DNA from: Saccharothrix coeruleofusca
GTDB lineage: Bacteria; Actinomycetota; Actinomycetes; Mycobacteriales; Pseudonocardiaceae
Reading direction: 5' to 3'
DNA length: 34,735 nt
NCBI RefSeq assembly: GCF_014648515.1
Contig: NZ_BMRG01000018.1
Coordinates: 122,681 to 157,415 of the forward strand
Below, in pieces: positions 1-6,039 of the stretch. The notes below the pieces were generated by a model. It was given only the letters and a program-made list of their open reading frames with translations, was not told the origin of the DNA and ran no database searches. Every line of letters begins with the position of its first letter. Position 1 is the first letter of the stretch. Position numbers and translations under genes: made by a program.

Positions 1-1
1 C

Positions 2-709
2 GTGCTGGCCTACTACTCGTTCGTGGGGTTCGAGACCTCGGTCAACCTGGCCGAGGAGGTCCAGGACCCCCGGCGGTCCTATCCCAGGGCGTTGTTCGGC
101 GCGCTGCTCACCGCGGGCGCGGTCTACCTGCTCGTCGGCTTGGTGGCCAGCGCCTCGGTGCCCACCGACCGGCTCGCGGCTTCCAGCGGCCCGCTGCTGG
201 AGGTGGTGCGCCTGGCTGGTGGTGTGCCGGAGTGGCTGTTCAGCCTGGTGGCCCTGGTCGCGGTCGCCAACGGTGCGCTGCTGACCGGGATCATGTCCTC
301 CCGCTTGGCCTACGGCATGGCTCGTGATGGGCTGCTGCCCTCGGTGCTGGCCCGTGTCCTCCCCGGTAGGCGCACGCCGTGGGTGGCGGTGCTGGCCACT
401 TCGGCGCTGTCGCTGGCGCTGGCGTTGACCGGGGAGGTCGACGCGTTGGCCGAGACGCTGGTGCTGTTGCTGCTGGTGGTCTTCGTCGCGGTCAACGCCG
501 CCGTGCTGGTGCTGCGGCGTCGACCGGGCGAGGCGGGGCACTTCCGGGTGCCGGTGGTGGTGCCGTGGTTGGGTTTGGCGTCCTGCCTGCTGCTGTTCAC
601 CCGCGTCGACGGCGCGGTGTGGTTGCGCGGGCTGGTACTGGTCGGGTTGGGGACGGTGCTGGCCGTGGTCAACGCCCTGCGCGCCCGGCGGTCCCGGTCC
701 GCCGGGTGA
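2..709 (+). CDS. APC-family amino acid permease, C-terminal part (5' end outside window)
   Basis: Integral-membrane secondary transporter of the amino acid-polyamine-organocation superfamily. The visible 235 residues open with FVGFETSVNLAEEVQDPRRS, the signature loop of APC permeases (F-x-G-F-E ... EE-x-x-DP-R-x-x-P), and continue with about six hydrophobic segments (roughly residues 30-52, 78-100, 124-143, 150-170, 183-200, 206-225). A basic C-terminal tail RARRSRSAG ends the protein. The frame is open at the left edge, so the N-terminal transmembrane helices are missing and the first GTG in view is not the real start. It is convergent with the Lrp/AsnC-type regulator, 19 nt away. Substrate cannot be told; the nearby Lrp-type regulator fits amino acid transport but that is inference. 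Confidence 0.9.
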   Translation: MLAYYSFVGFETSVNLAEEVQDPRRSYPRALFGALLTAGAVYLLVGLVASASVPTDRLAASSGPLLEVVRLAGGVPEWLFSLVALVAVANGALLTGIMSSRLAYGMARDGLLPSVLARVLPGRRTPWVAVLATSALSLALALTGEVDALAETLVLLLLVVFVAVNAAVLVLRRRPGEAGHFRVPVVVPWLGLASCLLLFTRVDGAVWLRGLVLVGLGTVLAVVNALRARRSRSAG

Positions 710-728
710 TGCGGGGCGTTCGGAGCGG

Positions 729-1196
729 TCACGGTGGTTCGGGCAGCACGTGGTTGTTGCGCAGGTGCTCGTAGACCACGGAGGTGCGCACGTCGGCGAT
801 CTCGGCCCGCTCGGTCAGGCGGTCGATCACCAGGGCGTAGAGGCTCTGGTTGTCGGCCACGGCGACGTGCAGCAGGAAGTCCTCGGCGCCGGAGGTGACG
901 AACACGCCGAGGGTTTCGGGCAGGGTGCGGGCCCAGTTGCGGAACGCCTCGATGTTGCGCCGGGACGGTGGGCGGATGCGCACGGCGATGAGCGCTTGGA
1001 CCGGGCGGCCGATCGCGGCCAGGTCCAGGTCCAGGGTGGCGCCCCGGATCACGCCGCGCTCGCGCAGGGCGCGGGTGCGGTCCAGCGCGGTGGTGGGGGA
1101 GACGCCGACCTCGGCCGCCACGTCGCGGTTAGTGCGCCGTGCATCCGACTGCAGTGCTCGGATGATCGCCTTATCAAGTTCGTCCAGGTGTGCCAT
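729..1196 (-). CDS. Lrp/AsnC-family transcriptional regulator
   Basis: DNA-binding regulator that usually senses an amino acid. Residues 1-60 form the AsnC winged helix-turn-helix (LDELDKAIIRALQSDARRTN, then a recognition helix VSPTTALDRTRALRERGVI); residues 65-150 form the RAM/ligand-binding alpha-beta sandwich (GVFVTSGAEDFLLHVAV is the characteristic G-x-x-D-x-x-x-x-V stretch). Length of about 155 aa is typical. The ATG at 1196 is preferred over the TTG one codon upstream because GAGGAG lies 5 nt before it. It is divergent from the DUF2000 gene; DUF2000 genes are often seen beside AsnC-type regulators, so it may control that gene and the permease. A 5-bp-arm palindrome just upstream (1210-1224) may be its autoregulatory site. 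Confidence 0.92.
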   Translation of the reverse strand: MAHLDELDKAIIRALQSDARRTNRDVAAEVGVSPTTALDRTRALRERGVIRGATLDLDLAAIGRPVQALIAVRIRPPSRRNIEAFRNWARTLPETLGVFVTSGAEDFLLHVAVADNQSLYALVIDRLTERAEIADVRTSVVYEHLRNNHVLPEPP

Positions 1197-1209
1197 CAAC
1201 GCTCCTCTG

Positions 1210-1263
1210 CCGTATTAAGTACGGATCATTTGCCATCTGTTCCGGATGTTCATAGCTTATACC
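1210..1263. promoter_or_regulatory. Divergent promoter region between the AsnC-type regulator and the DUF2000 gene
   Basis: For the rightward gene, TTGCCA (1230-1235) and TAGCTT (1253-1258) are separated by 17 bp, a good sigma70-type spacing, placing a start site near 1265. Facing the regulator gene is a palindrome CCGTA-N5-TACGG (1210-1224), 14 nt from the regulator's start codon; it also contains AT-rich TACTTAAT on the minus strand, usable as a -10. A regulator overlapping its own promoter is common for Lrp-type proteins; binding here is inferred. Confidence 0.4.
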
Positions 1264-1300
1264 GCTGTTGGAGTGCACATCGTCAGGGCAGGGCGGGACA

Positions 1301-1774
1301 GTGGTTGAACAAGAGCAGGTGCGGGTCGGTTTCGAGCCGGAAGAGGTCGACCCGACCATCTCGACCCGCGAGGCGCGGCTGAAGTGGGTCATCCTGGTAG
1401 ACGAGGCGCTGCCGGCGGGACGCGCGGTGAACGCGGCCGTGTGCGCGGCCTCCGCCACCGCGGTCGGGGTGCGAGGGCTGCTCGGGCCCGATGCCAAGGA
1501 CGCTTCCGGTCAGCTGCACCCAGGGCTGCCGTGGGCGGGCTGCTCGATCCTGGCCGCCAGCGCTGAGCGGATCGCGGAGATCCGCGCCAAGGCCGTGGAG
1601 TCGCTGGGCGTGTTCGTCGCCGACACCCCGGTGCAGGCGCAGGCCACTCGCGTTTACGACGAGTACCTGCGGCAGGTGGGGGAGGAGACCTCGCTCGACT
1701 ACTGCGCGGTGAGCATCGTCGGTCCGCGCAACCGCGTCGACAAGCTGGTCAAGAAGCTGCCGCTGCTGTCGTGA
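1301..1774 (+). CDS. DUF2000 family protein
   Basis: Small cytosolic protein of a family without known biochemical function. Seen: KWVILVDEALPAGRAVNAA at the N-terminus, LLGPDAKDASGQLHPGLPWAG in the middle, and SIVGPRNRVDKLVKKLPLLS at the end, which match the conserved blocks of DUF2000 (K-W-V-x-V-D, GPD-x-x-D-x-x-G-x-x-HPG, GP-x-x-x-V-x-x-L-x-x-x-LPLL). I chose the GTG at 1301 (157 aa) because the promoter-like pair at 1230-1258 leaves a short leader and a purine-rich GGGCGGG precedes it; a TTG at 1268 in the same frame is possible but lacks a ribosome site. It is divergent from the Lrp/AsnC-type regulator, a recurrent pairing. Confidence 0.85.
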   Translation: MVEQEQVRVGFEPEEVDPTISTREARLKWVILVDEALPAGRAVNAAVCAASATAVGVRGLLGPDAKDASGQLHPGLPWAGCSILAASAERIAEIRAKAVESLGVFVADTPVQAQATRVYDEYLRQVGEETSLDYCAVSIVGPRNRVDKLVKKLPLLS

Positions 1775-1879
1775 GGACCGGGGGACCGGTGTGCGCCGAT
1801 CGTGTGGCACGGGCGGTGCGGTGGTGGTCGACCGCCCGCGGCGGGTAGACGACGGGGGAGCCGAGCACCGGGAGGCAGC

Positions 1880-2455
1880 ATGAGCACGCCGAGCACCACG
1901 CCCCCGACCGGCGCGAGCAACGAGGCCGAGCCGGACCAGCTCGGCCTCGCCCGTGCCGAGGGGGACGCCTACCTGCGGTCGTTGGAGGCCATGCGGGAGG
2001 AGTCCGGCGCGGTGGTCAAGCGCGCCGGGGACTTCCTGGTCGCGCTGGTCCAGGAGGACGCCGAGGGGATGTACGAGCTGCGGGGCGGGCGGCTGGTGTG
2101 GCACGAGGCGCCAGAGGAGGCCAACGGGCACTTGGAGATCGCCGTCGCCGATGCCGCCGACGGGCGGTTCGTGCCCGGTCTGGACGTCACCGTGACGGTC
2201 AGCCGGGGCGGAGCGGACGTGCTCGACACCCGTCTGCCGTTCCTGTGGCACCCGTTCCTCCACCACTACGGGACCAACTTCACGATGCCCGGCGCGGGAG
2301 CCTACGACGTCCAGGTCCACATCGACCCGCCGACGTTCATGCGTCACGACCCGGTCAACGGCAGGCGCTACGAGCAGCCGGTGGAGGTGGCGTTCCTCAA
2401 CGTCGCGTTCGAGCCCGGTCGCAAGCCCAGCCCGGATGCCCGGCCACGCGCGTGA
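1880..2455 (+). CDS. Iron transport-like protein (P19/Tp34 family, Pfam iron_transport)
   Basis: Predicted 191-aa protein with the immunoglobulin-like fold of the P19/FetP/Tp34 iron- or copper-binding proteins. Diagnostic stretches are NGHLEIAVADAADGRFVPGL, LPFLWHPFLHHYGTNF, GAGAYDVQVHIDPPTFMRHD and PVEVAFLNVAFEPG. The His-rich WHPFLHHYG and the MRHD block hold the residues that bind metal in the family. The ATG at 1880 is chosen for GGGAGG 5-8 nt upstream; an upstream GTG at 1802 adds an Arg/Gly-rich leader that looks non-coding. Odd: no signal peptide or lipobox is visible, whereas family members are usually exported, so cellular location is uncertain. Confidence 0.8.
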   Translation: MSTPSTTPPTGASNEAEPDQLGLARAEGDAYLRSLEAMREESGAVVKRAGDFLVALVQEDAEGMYELRGGRLVWHEAPEEANGHLEIAVADAADGRFVPGLDVTVTVSRGGADVLDTRLPFLWHPFLHHYGTNFTMPGAGAYDVQVHIDPPTFMRHDPVNGRRYEQPVEVAFLNVAFEPGRKPSPDARPRA

Positions 2456-2573
2456 CCGGGCCCGCGCCTCCGCGTGGCGCACCGGTCGTGCGTCGGCCCA
2501 CGTCCCCTGAGCCGTTCGGGTGTACCGGCGCGCCAGTCGGGTAGGCCCTCCGGTGGAATGGGAGGAGAACACC

Positions 2574-3209
2574 ATGCCCAACCCCGGCAGCCACGGCTAT
2601 GACGTCCGCCGCACCCGCCTGCGCGCCGAGTACGACGACACCGGCACTCCCGACCAGCACGCAGATCAGGCCGCCAACGAGGAGTTGCAGCGCGAGCACC
2701 CGCCGGTCCCGCTCGGCGACCGGGCCGCCGGGCCGCCCGGCACCGGCGGTGAAGCCGACCAGGGCGGTCTGAGCCTGCGCAGCTCCGCTTTCAGCGGGCA
2801 CACCCTCATCCCGGACCGGTACTCCCGCGACGGTGGCAACACCTCCCCGCCGCTGGAGTGGGCCAGTGTGCCCGACGGCGCGCGGGAGCTGGTGCTGCTC
2901 TGCGAGGACCCCGACACCGGTGGTGAGCCCTTCGTCCACTGGGTGGTGACCGGCATCCCGGCCAACGCCAGCGGCATCCCGGAGGGCTCGCTGCTCGACG
3001 GCGCGGTGGTCGGCCGCAACGGCTACGGCGAGCCGGGGTGGGGCGGGCCGCGTCCGCCGGTGGGGGAGGAGCACCGGTACTTCTTCCGGCTCTACGCGGT
3101 GGACCGGCCGCTGGAGGTCGGTAAGGGCGCCACCGCCGAGGAGGTGCGAGCGGCGCTGGAGGGGCGGGTGCTCGCGCACGGCACCCTGGTCGGCGTGTTC
3201 GGGCGCTGA
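2574..3209 (+). CDS. PEBP / YbhB-YbcL family (Raf kinase inhibitor-like) protein
   Basis: Residues about 65-211 are a phosphatidylethanolamine-binding-protein-like domain: LRSSAFSGHTLIPDRYSRDG, NTSPPLEWASVPDGARELVL, CEDPDTGGEPFVHWVVTGIP, then GYGEPGWGGPRPPVGEEHRY and FFRLYAVDRPL. The family pocket residues D and H (DPD, FVHW, GP-P---HRY) are all present. Bacterial members have no settled role. Residues 1-64 are a charged, proline-rich extension, probably disordered and unusual for the family. The ATG at 2574 is chosen because GGGAGGAG lies 6 nt upstream; an upstream GTG at 2520 has none. It stands 118 nt after the iron-transport gene on the same strand. Confidence 0.88.
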   Translation: MPNPGSHGYDVRRTRLRAEYDDTGTPDQHADQAANEELQREHPPVPLGDRAAGPPGTGGEADQGGLSLRSSAFSGHTLIPDRYSRDGGNTSPPLEWASVPDGARELVLLCEDPDTGGEPFVHWVVTGIPANASGIPEGSLLDGAVVGRNGYGEPGWGGPRPPVGEEHRYFFRLYAVDRPLEVGKGATAEEVRAALEGRVLAHGTLVGVFGR

Positions 3210-3284
3210 CCGCCCGTTCGTTTCACAGCGGCCGGGCCGGGAACTCGACGAGCGCCGCGCACGCTGTGACGAGGAGGTGGCCCG

Positions 3285-5069
3285 ATGGCCCGCACGGTCG
3301 CCGACGCCCTGGTGGCCAGGCTGCGCGACTGGGGGGTGGCCAGGGTCTTCGGCTACGCCGGGGACGGCATCGACCCGCTGCTGGCCGCGTTGCGCCGCGC
3401 GGGCGGGGACCCGGAGTTCGTGCAGCCCCGGCACGAGGAGATGGCCGCGTTCATGGCCAGCGGCCACGCCAAGTACACCGGTGCGCCGGGGGTCTGCCTG
3501 GCCACCCAGGGACCGGGTGCGATCCACCTGCTCAACGGTCTCTACGACGCCAAGCTGGACCGGCGGCCGGTGGTGGCGGTGGTCGGCCAGGTGGTGTCCA
3601 CCGCGCTGGGCACGGGCTACCTGCAGGAGGTGGACCTGCACGCGCTGTTCAAGGACGTCTGCGGGCAGTACCTGCAGACCGTGTTCGCGCCCGAGCAGTT
3701 GCCGGTGCTGCTGGACAACGCGATGCGCACCGCCATCGCCGAGCGGGTGCCCACGTGCCTGATCGTGCCGCACGACGTGCAGCGCGCCGACGCCGTCGAC
3801 GAGTTGCCGCACAGCCACGGCGTCGTCCCCTCCTCCGCGGTCACCGCGCGACCACGCGTGGTGCCCGCGCAGGAGGACCTGCGCCGCGCCGCCGAGGTGC
3901 TGGGGCGGGGACGCCGGGTCGCCCTGCTGGTCGGCCGGGGTGCGGCCGGGGCCGAGCGGGAGATCGCCGAGGTGGTGGAGAAGCTGGGCGCCGGGGTGAC
4001 CGCCTCGCTGGTCGGCAAACCGGTGCTGCCCGAGGACCCGCCTTGGCACACCGGCGTCATGGGGCACCTGGGCACCACCGCCAGCGCCGAGCTGATGGCC
4101 GGGTGCGACACCCTGCTCGTCGTCGGCTGCAACGACCCGTGGACCGAGTTCTACCCCCGGCCGGATCAGGCCCGCGCCGTGCAGATCGACATCGAGGCTC
4201 GGGTGGTCGGCAGCAAGTACCCCGTCGAGGTGCCGCTGGTCGGTGATGCCGGGGAAGCCCTGCGGGCGCTGCTGCCCCTGCTGCCCCGCAACGAGGACCG
4301 GAGTTGGCAGGAGGAGGTGTTCGCCTCCGTGGCGCGCTGGCGCGAGCTCAGCGGCAGGCGGGTGCGCGATCCCGCCGAGCCGCTGAACCCGGAGCTGGTC
4401 GTGCACCTGCTGTCCGGCCACATCCCGCTCGACGCGCAGGTCGCCGTGGACGTCGGCTCCGTCACCTACTGGTACGCCCGCCACCTGGCGCTGCCGGTGG
4501 GCGCGCCCGCGCACACCTCCAGCTACCTGGCGTCGATGGGCTGCGCGCTGCCCTACGCGCTGGCGGCCAAGCTGCACGCCCCGGACCGGCCCGCGCTGGC
4601 GCTGGCGGGCGACGGGGCCATGCAGATGAACGGCCTGCTGGAGCTGATCACCGTCGCCGACCGGTGGCGGTCGTGGGCCGATCCGCGCTTCGTCGTGCTG
4701 GTGCTGCACAACCGCGACCTCAACGAGGTCACCTGGGAGCAGCGGGAGATGGAGGGCGACCCGCGCTTCCCGGCCTCCCAGCGGGTGCCGGAGTTCCCCT
4801 ACGCCCGCTACGCCGAGCTGCTGGGACTGCGCGGCCTGCGGGTCGACTCGCCCGACGAGGTGGACCGGGCCTGGCACGAGGCGTTCACCGCGGACCGGCC
4901 GGTGGTGGTGGAGGCCGTGGTGGACCCGGCGGTGCCGCTGCTGGCCCCGCACCTGCCCGAGGGCAAGGCGGAGATGATCTACCGCGGTCTGGACCAGGAA
5001 CCCGGCGGTGAGCGGGCGCGGGAGCAGGTGCTGCGGCAGCGGGCCGAGGAGGGCCACGACGACCGGTAG
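3285..5069 (+). CDS. Thiamine-diphosphate-dependent enzyme (pyruvate oxidase / acetolactate synthase-like)
   Basis: 594-aa soluble enzyme of the POX/AHAS superfamily, three domains in order: Pyr domain (1-180), central domain (195-330), PP domain (370-560). The catalytic Glu that activates thiamine is in PRHEEMAAFMASGHAKYTG (E51). The diphosphate/Mg motif begins LAGDGAMQMNG (D443) and ends at HNRDLNEVTWE. The sequence resembles the actinobacterial 'thiamine pyrophosphate-requiring protein' group related to PoxB more than biosynthetic IlvB. A decarboxylase or quinone-dependent oxidase of pyruvate or another 2-keto acid is likely; substrate is not readable. GAGGAGG sits 5-8 nt before the ATG. 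Its stop is 3 nt from the stop of the convergent nucleotidyltransferase-like gene. Confidence 0.88.
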   Translation: MARTVADALVARLRDWGVARVFGYAGDGIDPLLAALRRAGGDPEFVQPRHEEMAAFMASGHAKYTGAPGVCLATQGPGAIHLLNGLYDAKLDRRPVVAVVGQVVSTALGTGYLQEVDLHALFKDVCGQYLQTVFAPEQLPVLLDNAMRTAIAERVPTCLIVPHDVQRADAVDELPHSHGVVPSSAVTARPRVVPAQEDLRRAAEVLGRGRRVALLVGRGAAGAEREIAEVVEKLGAGVTASLVGKPVLPEDPPWHTGVMGHLGTTASAELMAGCDTLLVVGCNDPWTEFYPRPDQARAVQIDIEARVVGSKYPVEVPLVGDAGEALRALLPLLPRNEDRSWQEEVFASVARWRELSGRRVRDPAEPLNPELVVHLLSGHIPLDAQVAVDVGSVTYWYARHLALPVGAPAHTSSYLASMGCALPYALAAKLHAPDRPALALAGDGAMQMNGLLELITVADRWRSWADPRFVVLVLHNRDLNEVTWEQREMEGDPRFPASQRVPEFPYARYAELLGLRGLRVDSPDEVDRAWHEAFTADRPVVVEAVVDPAVPLLAPHLPEGKAEMIYRGLDQEPGGERAREQVLRQRAEEGHDDR

Positions 5070-5072
5070 GGA

Positions 5073-5588
5073 TCAGCCCGTGGCGACGCGCACGGCGGCC
5101 GAGAGCACCCGGTGGGCCTCTTCCGCCGCGCGGACCGGGTCCGCCTCCACCCGCGCGGTGATCCCGTCGACCGCGTCCAGCCCGGCGCGGCTGAGCAGGG
5201 TCTTCTCGTTGGCGACCCACTCGCCGCGGGCCGCCAGGACGGCGTGGGCGGCCTGGGTGCGGCGGCAGCGGTTGGTCCGGCAGGGGCCGCCGCCCCAGCC
5301 GCCGATCTGCGAGACCTCGCCGGGGCAGCCCACGTCGCGCAGCGCGCGCGGGTCGAACCCGCCGCGGTAGCAGACCGCCAGGTCCCAGTCGCTGTCCTCG
5401 CGGTGCGTGCCCTGGGCGCGCGATCCGCCCAGAGCCACCGCCCGCACCCCCGGCAGCGCGGCGAGCCGGTCGGCCACGCGATCGGTGAAGTCGTCCACGC
5501 CCCATTCCAGCACATCCGATATTCCATTGACGGAGGTCGACGGGATTGGTGATGATCTGGCCACGCGATCCGAACGGGGAGAGGTCAT
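5073..5588 (-). CDS. Nucleotidyltransferase-domain protein with an apparent internal deletion
   Basis: The N-terminal part carries the polymerase-beta-type nucleotidyltransferase motif ALGGSRAQGT..DSDWDLAV (D67 and D69 as metal ligands, counted from the furthest start). From residue about 112 the sequence QAAHAVLAARGEWVANEKTLL matches what I recall as the C-terminal helical part of a common actinobacterial family of about 260 aa. Between them, after GGWGGG (residue 101), about 100 residues of that family are missing and 10 odd residues (PCRTNRCRRT) bridge the gap at 5255-5288. It may therefore be a decayed gene. Start is uncertain: ATG at 5588 (171 aa), or the GTG at 5513, which better matches the family's usual N-terminus. 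Substrate unknown. Confidence 0.6.
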   Translation of the reverse strand: MTSPRSDRVARSSPIPSTSVNGISDVLEWGVDDFTDRVADRLAALPGVRAVALGGSRAQGTHREDSDWDLAVCYRGGFDPRALRDVGCPGEVSQIGGWGGGPCRTNRCRRTQAAHAVLAARGEWVANEKTLLSRAGLDAVDGITARVEADPVRAAEEAHRVLSAAVRVATG

Positions 5589-5743
5589 GGCGGAAGTGCG
5601 GGAAAGGCGTGGGCGACGCGCCGCCCGTCCGCTCGCCTGGCCGGTACGGGCAGCTCAGCGTCCCGTTCTCCAGCTTCCGAGGTAATCCCGCGTCGGGAGA
5701 TGGAGCCGCGCTGGGAATTCCGGTGCGGCTTTTCTCGTGAAAT

Positions 5744-5817
5744 GCCCCGATAGCTCAGCAGGACAGAGCGCGCCGCTACGAACGGCGAGGTCCCAGGTTC
5801 GAATCCTGGTCGGGGCG
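5744..5817 (+). tRNA. tRNA-Arg (anticodon ACG)
   Basis: Cloverleaf drawn by hand. The acceptor arms GCCCCGA (5744-5750) and TCGGGGC (5810-5816) pair fully, with discriminator G at 5817. A D-arm (GCTC/GAGC) follows. The anticodon stem CGCCG/CGGCG (5771-5775/5783-5787) encloses the loop CTACGAA with anticodon ACG at 5778-5780. The T arm CCAGG-TTCGAAT-CCTGG is canonical. CCA is not encoded. The gene stands exactly between the housekeeping-like genes and the biosynthetic cluster. Confidence 0.96.
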
Positions 5818-5826
5818 CCGCTGGAA

Positions 5827-5909
5827 CCCGCGCCGGCGGGAGTCGCCGAGGCCACGACTCGCGGCTCGCGGTGGCGGTTCCAGACCAACTCCCGCGCCGG
5901 TAGGAGTCG
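5827..5909. repeat. Imperfect 19-nt direct repeat pair behind tRNA-Arg
   Basis: Copies at 5827-5845 and 5891-5909 share 17 of 19 bases and start 64 nt apart. They lie just 3' of the tRNA and before the cluster, where remnants of integration or structured terminators would be expected. No function can be read from the sequence. Confidence 0.55.
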
Positions 5910-5965
5910 TCCCGCGGCACCGACGGCACGGCGGGACGACGACCGGGGTCCCCGTGGTCGACACC

Positions 5966-6010
5966 CGCTCAAAACTGGGCAGCAGCGGTCCGCTCGCTCC
6001 GGCGTACTGG
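5966..6010 (+). promoter_or_regulatory. Cluster-type promoter of the NRPS gene (degenerate palindrome plus -10)
   Basis: CGCTC-AAAACT-GGGCA (5966-5981) is a two-mismatch copy of the TGCTC-N6-GAGCA palindrome found before other operons of the cluster. A -10-like TACTGG starts 23 nt later (6005-6010). This puts the transcript start near 6017, about 20 nt before the GTG at 6040 and just ahead of its ribosome site. Weakest copy of the set together with the antiporter one. Confidence 0.45.
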
Positions 6011-6039
6011 GCGGCGTACCGACTGCGTGGGAGAACCAG

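Larger units (their letters stand above)
5818..6039 (+). other. Non-coding stretch between tRNA-Arg and the NRPS gene
   Basis: About 220 nt without a credible gene. It holds an imperfect 19-nt direct repeat, CCCGCGCCGGCGGGAGTCG at 5827-5845 and CCCGCGCCGGTAGGAGTCG at 5891-5909 (17 of 19 identical). It also holds an inverted repeat CTGGAACC (5821-5828) / GGTTCCAG (5876-5883) that could fold as a long stem behind the tRNA. The promoter of the NRPS gene lies at its right end. Although the NRPS reading frame stays open back through the tRNA, nothing here looks coding. Confidence 0.5.

Noticed and set aside
1775-1879. Riboswitch or small RNA upstream of the iron-transport gene
   Set aside because: GC-rich palindromic bits only; no conserved aptamer pattern that I can recognise.
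5737-6039. N-terminal extension of the NRPS through the tRNA gene
   Set aside because: The frame is open but runs through a well-formed tRNA-Arg and the promoter; the GTG at 6040 has a ribosome site and directly precedes the carrier domain.
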